Positions 1-8,806 of a stretch of DNA of 64,000 nucleotides are shown piece by piece. Location of the stretch: contig JABIFF010000006.1 in NCBI GenBank assembly GCA_018650845.1, forward strand, positions 1 through 64,000. Direction: 5' to 3'. How positions within the stretch are numbered: the first letter of the stretch is position 1; each line of letters starts with the position of its first letter. Under the pieces are notes generated by a model. It saw nothing but the letters and a program-made list of their open reading frames with translations, had not been told where the DNA came from and searched no databases. The stretch is from Chloroflexota bacterium. GTDB taxonomy: Bacteria > Chloroflexota > Dehalococcoidia > Lucifugimonadales > Lucifugimonadaceae. The position numbers were made by a program, and so were the translations under genes.

Positions 1-65
1 AACGGACGCGGACAGGCAGTGTGGGCAGGACATAAACAGATCTCCTCAGCAAATGAGGAATGATG

Positions 66-857
66 TTATTCCACCCCGACACTGAGTTCTGACAGAACCG
101 GAGCCCTGAACCAGTTCACTGATCCGCCGCTTGGAACGCGTTCTAGCCCTTCAGAGCTGAACCAATCTTTTTCGTAGTCTGTCTTCACAACAACCCAGCG
201 TTTGGCGACTCGACGCGCCATTTGTATCCAGTCTGGGTCAAGACCCGCAGGACTGGCGAACTTACGTAACACTTCAAAGCTGCCATCTGATCGTTTTGGG
301 ATGGAAAACATGGGATCGAGGATGACCACGTCAAAACTGTCAGCATCGGCGTTCGCCAGATAGCTTCGTGAATCGTCGAACACTGGCTGCACATCCGAGC
401 TTTCGTCGCCTGAATCGTACTGAGTCAGACCCTCGCTGATGAGCGTGAACAACGGCCAACTCGACTCAATGCCAACAACGCTGCCCTTTGGCCCAACAGC
501 CCGTGCTGCCACAATAGAATCGTGCCCAAGTCCTAGGGTGGCGTCGAGCACACGATCGTTGGCCTGAATTTCACCGACTCGAATAAGTGTTACCGGCTCG
601 CCGCGAGAGATCGCCTGCAGACGTAAAGCGGCTGTGCCCAAGTTGAACTTTAGATTCGACTCCCCAATCGACAGGCCTAGCCCGTCATGATCGTAGACAA
701 ATACCGCTTCGAAGGTGCCTGTGACATCAACGAGGGTTTCGTCGTGACGATCGAAATACGGCAGCTTCCAGTCCGACGCCTTTTGGCGCGCTTGGGCTCG
801 AATATCGGAGCTCGCACGTCGACTGGTTGTGACTACGAAATTTCGATCTTGTTCCAT
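66..857 (-). CDS. RsmJ-like class I SAM-dependent methyltransferase
   Basis: A 263-residue protein with a Rossmann methyltransferase core. Motif I reads DATLGLGHD (residues 105-113), where SAM should bind, and LDPMF (180-184) takes the place of the catalytic motif IV. Both resemble the RsmJ/YqiP type (PF04445), which methylates guanine in 16S rRNA, so an RNA substrate is inferred but not shown. The reading frame stays open up to a GTG at 902, which would overlap the upstream gene by 32 bases. I chose the ATG at 857 because homologues, as I know them, begin just before the VVTTSRR-type segment, which follows this ATG directly. It lies 13 bases downstream of the monooxygenase gene and is probably cotranscribed with it. 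Confidence 0.72.
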   Translation of the reverse strand: MEQDRNFVVTTSRRASSDIRAQARQKASDWKLPYFDRHDETLVDVTGTFEAVFVYDHDGLGLSIGESNLKFNLGTAALRLQAISRGEPVTLIRVGEIQANDRVLDATLGLGHDSIVAARAVGPKGSVVGIESSWPLFTLISEGLTQYDSGDESSDVQPVFDDSRSYLANADADSFDVVILDPMFSIPKRSDGSFEVLRKFASPAGLDPDWIQMARRVAKRWVVVKTDYEKDWFSSEGLERVPSGGSVNWFRAPVLSELSVGVE

Positions 858-870
858 TACTGAAGTGAAC

Positions 871-1905
871 CTAAACGCTGGCGTTTTCGATGCGCCCTTC
901 ACCGCTTAGGGCGAACGCTGCAGCCAGAAGCTCGTACGAACGCTGACGTTCGGCGTAGTCGGACGTAATAGTGAGAACGATCACATCGTCAGTCTCGTAC
1001 TCCTCCGCTAGATCTTCAATCTTGGCCTTCACGGTATCGGGATCACCCTCAACCGATTTCTCACGCTGCTGTTCTAGAAATTCTGCATCGGCACCGGTGA
1101 AGTTCATAGCCTTGATCTCATCGACCGATGGCACGCCCTTCATCTCTTGCCCCTTGTTGCGCATTAGGCGCATCACGTGACGGCACAGCGCAAGATCGTG
1201 GGCACGCTCTGCCGTATCGGCGGTGATAGCCGAAATACCGATGTTAACCCGCGGCTTATCGAACCATTCTGATGGCTCGAAATTATCGCGATACCACTTC
1301 ACGTTGTCCGGCCCACCGCCTTGAGTAATGAAGTGAGCGAATGAAAGCGGCAGCCCTAATCTCGCAGCGATACTCGCACTGCCCATCGAAGAACTAAGTA
1401 GCCATGGCACAGCCCAGTTTGATGCTGATGGCATCGCCTTGAGATGTCGGAATGGATGATCGTCGGGGAAGGTCTCGGTGAGATAACGCATCACATCGAA
1501 AACCTGTTGAGGGTACTTTTCTATTGGATAAGAATTTGGACCAGGTTGCAGTGCGAAACTTGCCACCTGATCGGAACCGGGAGCACGCCCAAGCCCCATG
1601 TCGACACGACCCGGAGCCAGTGCTTCCAGCATTCGAAATACTTCGGCGACCTTCAGCGAACTGTAGTGCGAAAGCATCACGCCACCGGAACCAATTCGAA
1701 TGTTCTTGGTTCTCGAACTCATCGCCGCAAGCAGGATTTCAGGACTCGCATCTGCCAGTGTTCCCGAACTGTGATGCTCGGCTAACCAGTATCGTGTGTA
1801 GCCCCACTTATCGGCCGCTTCTGCCAGATCGAGCGTTGCCTGAATGGCTTCATGTGGCGTTTTTCCGACGCCTATTGGTGATTGATCAAGAATCGAAAGT
1901 TTCAA
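871..1905 (-). CDS. LLM-class flavin-dependent oxidoreductase
   Basis: A 344-residue TIM-barrel protein of the bacterial luciferase-like monooxygenase family, close to the group-1 (MsnO8/YceB-like) branch. The N-terminal segment LDQSPIG, the WLAEHHSSG motif near residue 41 and the GLGRAPGSD motif near residue 105 are typical. Family members use reduced flavin and oxygen to oxidise small organic substrates, and many genomes of the presumed host group carry numerous copies. The substrate cannot be read from the sequence. The length is normal, with no sign of truncation. It is the first gene of a probable two-gene unit with the methyltransferase downstream. Confidence 0.88.
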   Translation of the reverse strand: MKLSILDQSPIGVGKTPHEAIQATLDLAEAADKWGYTRYWLAEHHSSGTLADASPEILLAAMSSRTKNIRIGSGGVMLSHYSSLKVAEVFRMLEALAPGRVDMGLGRAPGSDQVASFALQPGPNSYPIEKYPQQVFDVMRYLTETFPDDHPFRHLKAMPSASNWAVPWLLSSSMGSASIAARLGLPLSFAHFITQGGGPDNVKWYRDNFEPSEWFDKPRVNIGISAITADTAERAHDLALCRHVMRLMRNKGQEMKGVPSVDEIKAMNFTGADAEFLEQQREKSVEGDPDTVKAKIEDLAEEYETDDVIVLTITSDYAERQRSYELLAAAFALSGEGRIENASV

Positions 1906-1954
1906 TAATTCATACCGTGATTGAGATTAGAACCAGATGATGTAGCGGTTTTCG

Positions 1955-2704
1955 CTACCCGCGAAGCGCTTTGAGGAACTCGTTTCCGCCCGAAGTGATC
2001 CAGCCATTCACGGCGGTGTAGAAGAACTTCACGCCTTGATCCCGGAACTTGCCAACGTTGTCGTTCGAAACGGTAGTTCCTGCGATTTTGCCTGCAGCAA
2101 GAATTTTAGCGATTGATTCGTCGATAATCCGCTGCACCTCAGGATGCTCGTCGTCACCAATGTGACCCATCGACTGAGCAAGATCGCTTGGCGCAACGTG
2201 GTAAACGTCGATGTGATCTACTGCGAGTATTTCGTCGAGATTATTAACCGATTTGATGTCCTCGATCAGCACGACAGCCATCGTTTGATCGTTCGCTTTG
2301 CTCAGGTAGTCATCGACCCCAAAAGACTGACGAGGTTTGAACATCCCGCGGCGTCCGAGTGGCGCGTATTTTGTGGCCTCGACGACCGTTCGAGCTTCTT
2401 CCACAGTATCGACGTGTGGAACAACGACTCCCATCGCACCCATATCGAGCGTTCGATAAATCGTGCTGTAGTCGGCACTGCCAACTCGAACGAGAGAAGT
2501 CATGCCCCAGAGATCGGCAGCACGAGAGAGATTTCCGACGTCGTCATAGCTCACAGGGCCGTGTTCAGCCTCGAACCAAACAGCGTCGATTCCCATGTTT
2601 CCAACGAAATCGACTAGGTACGGATTGTCGATACCAGCGAGACAGGTGACGATTTCGCCGTTCGCCAACTTTTCTTTCGCTCGATTAGCTCTCAACTCTG
2701 CCAT
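1955..2704 (-). CDS. HpcH/HpaI family aldolase
   Basis: A 249-residue class II pyruvate aldolase of the HpcH/HpaI family, which cleaves 4-hydroxy-2-oxo acids to pyruvate and an aldehyde. The conserved WFEAEHGP segment (about residue 43), the metal-binding Glu148 in LIED and Asp174 in APSDLAQSMGH are present. The TTG at 2719 is open in frame, but a GGAG Shine-Dalgarno sequence overlaps it and sits 9 bases before the ATG at 2704, so that ATG is chosen. The enzyme would suit breakdown of 2-keto-3-deoxy acids such as those made by the enolase-superfamily and mannonate dehydratase-like proteins elsewhere in the window. That link is inference, because it is not in an operon with them. Confidence 0.88.
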   Translation of the reverse strand: MAELRANRAKEKLANGEIVTCLAGIDNPYLVDFVGNMGIDAVWFEAEHGPVSYDDVGNLSRAADLWGMTSLVRVGSADYSTIYRTLDMGAMGVVVPHVDTVEEARTVVEATKYAPLGRRGMFKPRQSFGVDDYLSKANDQTMAVVLIEDIKSVNNLDEILAVDHIDVYHVAPSDLAQSMGHIGDDEHPEVQRIIDESIAKILAAGKIAGTTVSNDNVGKFRDQGVKFFYTAVNGWITSGGNEFLKALRG

Positions 2705-2755
2705 GTGATTCGACTCCAACTCAGTAATCTCGAAAAATCAGAAGATAGCACGCAG

Positions 2756-3841
2756 TTAGCCACACAATGCGCTGGCGGCGATGTTTCCACAAGCTTTCAG
2801 AGTCGATCCTTCAGCATCGAGCAGCCCATTCGTAAGCACCACAAACACAACTCCTGATGCAGGATCAGCCCAAGTCAGCGTTCCAGTTGCGCCACCGTGC
2901 CCGAACGCCCTTGTAGGTACAGCCGATCCATACCAACCGGCACCACCATCACGCTGCAATCGCCAGCCGAGTCCCCACGACTCCTGTAAGCGACTTTCTG
3001 TCGATAGTTTTGGCTCTGCACTTGTGTTGTCAGTGAGCAATGTCCGAACGGTACCCGGCTCGAACACGCGTTCACCTGCTGCCGATACTCCGCCGTTTAG
3101 CATCACTTGGAGCAATCGAGCGATATCGGCGGTGTTGGTATGGGCGCCGCCCCACGGAGCGCCGAAGTCTTTCCAGTAGTCACTATTGTGATTCCAATGA
3201 CTACTGTAATCCGCATCCGAAACTTTCGCATCGACACGTCGACCCTCGAAATCACTTCTCCATCCGAGATGACTTGAATCCATGCCAGACGGTTTGAACA
3301 CCAACTCTGTGAGCTGCTCTCGAATCGACTTGCCTGTGATTCGCTCCGCTATTTCTGCAAGCATCAAAATACCTGCGCTCTGGTATCTAACCTGCGTACC
3401 GGGTTCGAACAGCAATCGAGCGTTGCAGGCCGCTGCCACGAAATCGCTCATAGGCGCATTTTGCTTGCGAAAATCTACGTCACCGGGAACCATGTCTGGG
3501 AGACCACTTGTGTGCGTGAGGCAGTTCCGAAGTGTGACTTTGCCTTTGCCGTGAGCGGCGAATTCAGGGACGTATTTCGCTACGGTGTCGTCGGCATCGA
3601 CAAGTCCTTGCTCGATGAGCAATGCGAAACAGCTTGTAACCATCGGCTTGGTGATCGATGCGATTAGAAAGATCGATTCGGTGTCGATTGCGGGTGAAGA
3701 TTTGTCGAACTCGTAGGTTCCGCCGGCCCAATCGAGCAGCACCTCGCCACGTTGTTCGATCCTGACGGCTGCGGCACTCATTGCGCCTGCATCGATTCGA
3801 TCTTGTAATCGCCGAATAATCAATTCTTTGTAATCGCTCAT
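2756..3841 (-). CDS. Beta-lactamase-family serine hydrolase
   Basis: A 361-residue class C beta-lactamase/esterase-fold protein (PF00144). It has the catalytic SxxK motif SITK (Ser62, Lys65), a YQS version of the YxN motif at Tyr153, and an HGG element near the C-terminus. No signal peptide is visible, so it is probably cytoplasmic and an esterase or amidase rather than a true beta-lactamase. The ATG at 3841 is preceded by GGAG at 4 bases. A second, unrelated-length family member lies at 24855-26255. The physiological substrate is unknown. Confidence 0.87.
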   Translation of the reverse strand: MSDYKELIIRRLQDRIDAGAMSAAAVRIEQRGEVLLDWAGGTYEFDKSSPAIDTESIFLIASITKPMVTSCFALLIEQGLVDADDTVAKYVPEFAAHGKGKVTLRNCLTHTSGLPDMVPGDVDFRKQNAPMSDFVAAACNARLLFEPGTQVRYQSAGILMLAEIAERITGKSIREQLTELVFKPSGMDSSHLGWRSDFEGRRVDAKVSDADYSSHWNHNSDYWKDFGAPWGGAHTNTADIARLLQVMLNGGVSAAGERVFEPGTVRTLLTDNTSAEPKLSTESRLQESWGLGWRLQRDGGAGWYGSAVPTRAFGHGGATGTLTWADPASGVVFVVLTNGLLDAEGSTLKACGNIAASALCG

Positions 3842-3971
3842 CGTTCTCCGTTCATCATCAGGTCGTTTCCCGGTCGTGCCTCGAACTGGGCCATCAGCAT
3901 TGCGCCGAGAATACTAATGGAATTCGCCAGTCGTAGCCCAACGAAAATCATTCATAGGTAAGCTTGCAGCC

Positions 3972-4781
3972 ATGGTTCCACACCCACTAATTCTCCTACC
4001 GCCATCCGAAGGTAAAGCCTCGGGCGGCGAAGGCCCGCCACTCGATCTCGAGTCGCTGTCGTTCGACGAATTCAACAAGAACCGAACGCTGCTGATCAAA
4101 TCGCTTGGTCAGCTCAGTAAGAAACCTCGAGTCGCTCAGAAAACACTCGGAGTCAAAGGCGTAGCACTGGATAAAGCTCGAGCCGACAACGCTGATGTGC
4201 TGAACAGTCCAACGCTTACGGCTATCGAACGATATACAGGCGTGATGTACGACTCGATCGACTATCAATCGTTGGATGAAGCCGCTAAGCGAGTTTTTGG
4301 TGAGAGCACTCTCATCATGTCGGGCTTATTCGGGATGGTTAGCCCCTACGATCTGATTCCCGCGTACAAGTTGAAGATGGGCGCAAAAATACGTCTAAAC
4401 AAAGCTTGTTCGGCTATCTGGAAACCTTTGATCACAAAAACACTGAAGACTGCCGCTGAAAATGGCGTTATTTGGGATCTGCTCCCAAACGAACACAGTG
4501 CTGCGTGGGATCCATCCAAAATCTCGTGCGATGTCAGATTCACAGTCAAATTTCTCGAAGCTGGACGCGACGGAAAGCTGAAAACTGTCAGCCACTGGTC
4601 GAAAGCACTCAAGGGAGCACTGGTTCGCCATTTAGTTGCGAACCCCGAACGGGCAGGGAGTGCCGATTCTGCTTTGAAATTGCTAGATGGATTCTCTCAC
4701 CCTGAAGGCTATAGATATCATCCTCAAATGACGGCGGTTGTAGACGGAGCGACCGAGATCGTCTTCTTGAAAACAGTGTAG
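3972..4781 (+). CDS. yaaA: YaaA/DUF328 family peroxide-stress protein
   Basis: A 269-residue protein of the YaaA family (UPF0246). The opening ILLPPSEGK and the later YTGVMYDSIDY and LSGLFGMV-like segments are characteristic. In Escherichia coli YaaA limits intracellular free iron during peroxide stress and has a DNA-binding fold, so a role in oxidative or DNA damage defence is likely here. The length is close to the family norm. It stands alone, divergent from the serine hydrolase at 2756-3841, with about 130 bases between the two starts. Confidence 0.85.
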   Translation: MVPHPLILLPPSEGKASGGEGPPLDLESLSFDEFNKNRTLLIKSLGQLSKKPRVAQKTLGVKGVALDKARADNADVLNSPTLTAIERYTGVMYDSIDYQSLDEAAKRVFGESTLIMSGLFGMVSPYDLIPAYKLKMGAKIRLNKACSAIWKPLITKTLKTAAENGVIWDLLPNEHSAAWDPSKISCDVRFTVKFLEAGRDGKLKTVSHWSKALKGALVRHLVANPERAGSADSALKLLDGFSHPEGYRYHPQMTAVVDGATEIVFLKTV

Positions 4782-4930
4782 CGCCGGCTGATCAACCTTG
4801 AACACTGCGTGATCCTCACAGAAAATTTCTGCCGAAAATGCATACTGGCGTTGAATAGATGAAACGAACCTGATTAAATTCGTTAAGTCGCTTCTACAGC
4901 TATGAGAAATTCCATGTTACGAGGCTAAAT

Positions 4931-5869
4931 ATGTCGATTGTAAATACCGTTCTCGGTCCCCGAGATTCCGCATCGCTAGGCTTCACACTTTCGCACGAAC
5001 ACATACTGCTGTCTTCGGCGGGAATTGAAGATACCTTTCCAGAATTCATCGATAAGGAATTCGCGATAAAGGAAGGCATTCGACAGCTCTCTGAAGCGAA
5101 ATCTGAGGGTGTCGAAACCATCATCGATTTATCGACGATGGATCTTGGAAGGAATATCCAAGTCATTAGAGAAGTCTCTGAAGGCAGCGGTGTGAACGTT
5201 GTCGTAGCTACAGGAACTTGGCTCGATATTCCTCGATCATTTGCGAATGCTTCGCCCGACGATATTGCGCCCTTATATATTCGAGAGCTGACCGAAGGAA
5301 TACAGGGAACAGAAACCAAAGCCGGGGTGATCAAGGTCGCCAACGAGCCAGAAGTTACCGATGCTGGCGAGATTATTTTGAGAGCAGCAGCTCGAGCACA
5401 TCGCGCCACTGGAGCTCCTATCTACACCCACACGATGGCGAAAAACAGGGTAGGGGATCGACAAGTTGAGATTTTCATAGATGAAAATGTCGATATGAAT
5501 CGAGTGTGTATCGGGCACAGCAACGATTCGACCGATATTGGCTATCTAACTGGGCTCATGGACAAAGGTGTTTGGCTTGGACTCGATAGGTATCCAGGGC
5601 AGGGCGTTACGTGGCAAGAGCGCACGAAAGTCTTATTCGATCTGATCGAGCGTGGATACGGTACAAGGCTGATGCTTAGCCACGACTGGAGCGTCTATGC
5701 AACGATGATGACGAAACAGCGATTGGCAGAACGTCCGCTTCAGAACCCCGACAACTACCTGTTCATCACCCGCAACGTACTTCCTATGCTCCTTGAACTC
5801 GGAGCTGATCAAGAGCAGATCGATGATCTGATGATTCACAACCCGAGGCATTTCTGGGAAGGCTCTTAG
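4931..5869 (+). CDS. Phosphotriesterase-family metal hydrolase
   Basis: A 312-residue amidohydrolase-superfamily protein of the phosphotriesterase type (PF02126). All binuclear metal ligands can be placed: HEH at His22/His24, the lysine that would be carbamylated at Lys135 (GVIKV), His167 (THT), His196 (GHSND) and Asp252 (SHDWS). Members hydrolyse phosphotriesters, lactones or sulfur/phosphate esters; the natural substrate here is unknown and lactonase activity is as likely as organophosphate cleavage. A GAGG sequence lies 6 bases before the ATG. The gene converges on the kinase-like gene that ends 6 bases downstream. Confidence 0.9.
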   Translation: MSIVNTVLGPRDSASLGFTLSHEHILLSSAGIEDTFPEFIDKEFAIKEGIRQLSEAKSEGVETIIDLSTMDLGRNIQVIREVSEGSGVNVVVATGTWLDIPRSFANASPDDIAPLYIRELTEGIQGTETKAGVIKVANEPEVTDAGEIILRAAARAHRATGAPIYTHTMAKNRVGDRQVEIFIDENVDMNRVCIGHSNDSTDIGYLTGLMDKGVWLGLDRYPGQGVTWQERTKVLFDLIERGYGTRLMLSHDWSVYATMMTKQRLAERPLQNPDNYLFITRNVLPMLLELGADQEQIDDLMIHNPRHFWEGS

Positions 5870-5875
5870 AGAGAA

Positions 5876-6952
5876 CTAGTCGAGCAGTTCTAATGCATTC
5901 GACTCAAGCACCGCAGAAGTAATTCTTGGGAGTAGCTCTAGCGCCAGATTGTGTGCTGGTGGGTAGTCTCGAGTTGTCAAAGCGATAGGTGCGGCCATCC
6001 GTACTAGCAACCCGTGTCGAAAGTCGTTCCAGAGGACCTGCTGAGTCAGATCTGTGATGCCTCGATTGTGCATAGCTTCGAGATATGTATTGAGTATTTC
6101 AGGAAACCTGTTGTGATCTTCGAGCCTCAGGCAATACGCCAGAACTACAGCTATCTCGATTCCGATGTTCCCACGGGTCAGCAGCGACCAGTCGAAAAAT
6201 ATCGGTGGTTGTGAAGGGTCGTTCGGTAAGAACAAATTCTTCGCTGCGACATCGTAATTGCACAACGTTATATTGGCCGAAAATCCAGCCTGTAGCTTTG
6301 GACCCCATTGCCCGGGTGTGTCGTACATCTTGTATATGTCAGGATGAAGATGTTCGCCGTATCGACTAATAAATCGCTTGCCGCTGTAGTGTCCTGATGC
6401 AAATAGTTTTGCACCACCTCTCATCACCTCTTCGAACGTTCTCACCTGCGATAGGCCGGCAAGCTCCACAGAGTTCCACCACTTCGCATGCATACCCGCT
6501 AGTGCCACTACGATGCGTTCGACATCTGGCACATCGAGATAGCTCTGGATAGTCCCGATGCTGCCACCTTGATCGAGATGTTCGAGAACGATGATCATCC
6601 CGTTGGAATCAACGTCGTACAGCGCAACATACGATTCCGGAGATTCGATCCCGGCGACATCGGCTAATTCTCGGTAGAACAAGACCTCATTCATCCCGCC
6701 TTGGTCGGCGTTTTCCGCTCCACCTTTGTCACGGAACTTTGCTATCAATCTTGCCTTCGAGCCCGAAATTAGTGTGCCGTCGATTCGGCGAACGGCGTTG
6801 CTCATCCCATCAAGTGCCCCGTGCGGTACGGAAATTTCTATCGACTTGAACAGCGGCTTATTCCACTTCTCTGAATCTTCGAGATATGAATTGAGAACTT
6901 CGACAGTTAGTTCACTAATCGTTACTGGCACGAGCTTGGGCATGCTTGTCAC
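5876..6952 (-). CDS. Aminoglycoside/choline phosphotransferase-like protein
   Basis: A 358-residue protein of the protein-kinase-like APH/ecdysteroid-kinase group. The catalytic loop reads NYDVAAKN (Asn232, Asp234, Asn239), so the usual His of the HxD motif is Asn while the catalytic Asp and metal-binding Asn are kept. The DFG-equivalent is FDW (Asp254). Such proteins phosphorylate small hydroxylated molecules; the substrate is unknown. A GTG at 6952 with GAGG 5 bases upstream is taken as the start; an ATG at 6943 is the alternative. A second member of the broad family is encoded at 40643-41734, and that one keeps HxD. Confidence 0.78.
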   Translation of the reverse strand: MTSMPKLVPVTISELTVEVLNSYLEDSEKWNKPLFKSIEISVPHGALDGMSNAVRRIDGTLISGSKARLIAKFRDKGGAENADQGGMNEVLFYRELADVAGIESPESYVALYDVDSNGMIIVLEHLDQGGSIGTIQSYLDVPDVERIVVALAGMHAKWWNSVELAGLSQVRTFEEVMRGGAKLFASGHYSGKRFISRYGEHLHPDIYKMYDTPGQWGPKLQAGFSANITLCNYDVAAKNLFLPNDPSQPPIFFDWSLLTRGNIGIEIAVVLAYCLRLEDHNRFPEILNTYLEAMHNRGITDLTQQVLWNDFRHGLLVRMAAPIALTTRDYPPAHNLALELLPRITSAVLESNALELLD

Positions 6953-7006
6953 TGAAACCTCTACTACTAGCGGATCGCTGAGCGTAGGCTATTCTCAGGA
7001 ACCCTC

Positions 7007-7035
7007 TTGATTTCAAGCCCCTCGTTACCTATAGT
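7007..7035 (+). promoter_or_regulatory. Candidate sigma-70-type promoter
   Basis: TTGATT (7007-7012) and TATAGT (7030-7035) are separated by exactly 17 bases. Each box differs from the TTGACA/TATAAT consensus at one or two positions. It would start transcription near 7042, only about 60 bases before a strong terminator. Confidence 0.55.
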
Positions 7036-7041
7036 CTGGGT

Positions 7042-7130
7042 AGAGAAGTAGAGTTGCTCCCACGCTGCTCTATTGAGATAGCAAATACAAAATGTCTAAA
7101 AAGACCCGGTTCGCCGGGTCGTTTTGTTTT
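7042..7130 (+). ncRNA. Putative ~90-nt small RNA or attenuated leader
   Basis: The stretch between the promoter at 7007-7035 and the terminator at 7103-7130 has no credible reading frame and lies between two divergently oriented genes. A possible internal hairpin pairs TAGAG (around 7054) with CTCTA (around 7072). It does not match 6S, tmRNA, SRP RNA or a riboswitch class I can recognise by eye. It could be a free small RNA, or a leader whose terminator attenuates the rhodanese gene starting 108 bases further on. Confidence 0.4.
7103..7130 (+). terminator. Intrinsic terminator
   Basis: A perfect 7-base-pair GC stem, GACCCGG (7103-7109) and CCGGGTC (7114-7120), with a TTCG tetraloop, followed by GTTTTGTTTT. 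The A-rich left flank could also make it work on the minus strand. Confidence 0.85.
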
Positions 7131-7237
7131 TGGTTGCATCTAACCAACGTCTGGCAAGCGTGGCAGATAAACGCAATTGGGCGTAGAGTCGAGTTATTCG
7201 GCGGCGCGCACCACTAGATCGAAGCAGAGAAACCAGA

Positions 7238-7588
7238 ATGAACCTGATCTCCCGGGATGACCTGAAAGCCAAACTCGATAACGGCGACGACTTCAAACTC
7301 GTTTGCGCTTTGAGCGAGTGGGCTTATCAGGCTAAGCACATCCCTGGCTCACTCCATATCGACAATCCTCAAGAAGGCTTGAAGCTTCTCGCCAAGAATG
7401 ATGAGATAGTCGTTTATTGCTCTGATCCAAACTGCCCATCAAGCAAGTATGCCTACCACATGCTCACCAGCGGAGGCTTCGAGAATGTTCGCCGCTACGA
7501 AGGCGGAATTCTCGATTGGGAAGAAGCAGGTTTTCCAATAGAGGGTGCGTGGTCAGATGCCAGCGCCGAGGCCGAAGCCACGAAATAA
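7238..7588 (+). CDS. Single-domain rhodanese-like protein
   Basis: A 116-residue rhodanese-fold protein. The likely active-site Cys61 opens the loop CSDPNCPSS, with a second cysteine at 66; the N-terminal HIPGSLHI and later GGILDWEEAGFPIEG segments are family signatures. Such proteins transfer sulfane sulfur or act as thiol redox modules. The loop lacks the classic CxxxxR ending, so thiosulfate is not necessarily the donor. No signal peptide is seen, so it is cytoplasmic. A terminator follows at 7615-7652, making this a single-gene unit. Confidence 0.85.
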   Translation: MNLISRDDLKAKLDNGDDFKLVCALSEWAYQAKHIPGSLHIDNPQEGLKLLAKNDEIVVYCSDPNCPSSKYAYHMLTSGGFENVRRYEGGILDWEEAGFPIEGAWSDASAEAEATK

Positions 7589-7614
7589 GACCTCGTTGAA
7601 ATAAGTTCACTCAA

Positions 7615-7652
7615 CAGCCCGATTCGCTTTCGAATTGGGCTGTTTTTATTTG
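7615..7652 (+). terminator. Intrinsic terminator after the rhodanese gene
   Basis: CAGCCCGATTCG (7615-7626) pairs imperfectly with CGAATTGGGCTG (7631-7642) around a short TTT-containing loop and is followed by TTTTATTT. Confidence 0.85.
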
Positions 7653-7793
7653 TGCCCGATTCCAAAACTATTTGCTTGAATCCCTCATTCTAAAACTGCT
7701 AACGATCGTTCTTCACGACGCTATAATCCGGGCATTCAAACCCGATGTGCGTCAACCACAAACGCTATAGAGCGAGCGAAACGAGAAGCAGTT

Positions 7794-8792
7794 ATGAAAG
7801 TCGGATTCAACATGGGAGTCGACCCGGTCGACTACAAGCAAGCCGAAGTCAACGAAGACGATCTGAAATTTGCTGCTCAGATGGGCGCAACCCACGTTGT
7901 GCTGCAGTCATACGCCAACGACGGAATCGTTCCGGGCGACGAACGCTGGGAGTTCGACGATCTGCTTCAGCTGCGACACAAAGTTGAAGAAGCTGGTCTT
8001 GTGCTCGAAGCTCTCGAAAACGTTCCGCTTAAGTTCTACGATCAGGTGATGCTGGGTGGCCCCAAACGTGATGAGCAGATCGAAAATATGGTCTACACGA
8101 TCAGGAACATTGCGCGTGCCGGTATTCCGATATTTGGCTACCACTGGATGCCTACTTTAGTAGGTCGTACCTCGCTCACAACTCAGATTCGAGCCGGAGC
8201 AAGAGTAACGTCATTCGATCTTGACGAGGCGAACAAAGCGCCGTTCTTGCACGGACGGCAGTACACAGAAGACGAGATGTGGGCGAACCTCGAACACTGG
8301 ATCAAGATCATTGTTCCCATTGCCGAAGAAGAGGGTATCCGCATCGGAATTCACCCCTGCGATCCACCCGTTGAAGATTTGAAAGGCATCCCGCAACTGT
8401 TCAGGAGTTTCGACGCGTACAAGCGACTAATAAGCATCGTTGAATCGCCTTCGAACTGCATCGAGTTTTGCCAGGGCACGTTCAGCGAAATGGCCGATGC
8501 CAAGGGCGATGGCATCTACGAAATGATCGAATATTTTGGCGAGCGAAAGAAGATCCTCTACGTTCACTTCCGAAACGTTTCAGACACCGTTCCGAAGTTC
8601 CAAGAGGAATTCATCAACACTGGCCACGTCGATATGTACCGAGCGATGCAGAGCTACAAAAAAGTGGGCTTTGACGGCATGTTCGTAGATGACCATGTGC
8701 CAGTTGTAGTTGGTGATAGCCCGTGGGGCCACCGAGGCCGTGCTTTTGCTAACGGCTACATACAGGCACTAATGAACGTCGTGGATCGGTAG
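7794..8792 (+). CDS. Mannonate dehydratase (UxuA)-like TIM-barrel protein
   Basis: A 332-residue protein of the UxuA/xylose-isomerase-like TIM-barrel superfamily. The segments IGIHPCDPP, IEFCQGTFSE and YVHFRNVS hold the conserved His, Cys and His expected of mannonate dehydratase, which dehydrates D-mannonate to 2-keto-3-deoxygluconate using a divalent metal. It diverges enough from characterised UxuA that a different sugar acid is possible. A TATAAT box lies at 7722-7727, without a clear -35 box. A paralogue at 61708-62757 shares the GGPKRDE, FCQGTFSEM and LYVHFRNVS segments. There is no adjacent sugar transporter. Confidence 0.8.
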   Translation: MKVGFNMGVDPVDYKQAEVNEDDLKFAAQMGATHVVLQSYANDGIVPGDERWEFDDLLQLRHKVEEAGLVLEALENVPLKFYDQVMLGGPKRDEQIENMVYTIRNIARAGIPIFGYHWMPTLVGRTSLTTQIRAGARVTSFDLDEANKAPFLHGRQYTEDEMWANLEHWIKIIVPIAEEEGIRIGIHPCDPPVEDLKGIPQLFRSFDAYKRLISIVESPSNCIEFCQGTFSEMADAKGDGIYEMIEYFGERKKILYVHFRNVSDTVPKFQEEFINTGHVDMYRAMQSYKKVGFDGMFVDDHVPVVVGDSPWGHRGRAFANGYIQALMNVVDR

Positions 8793-8806
8793 AAATCCGA
8801 AGCGAA

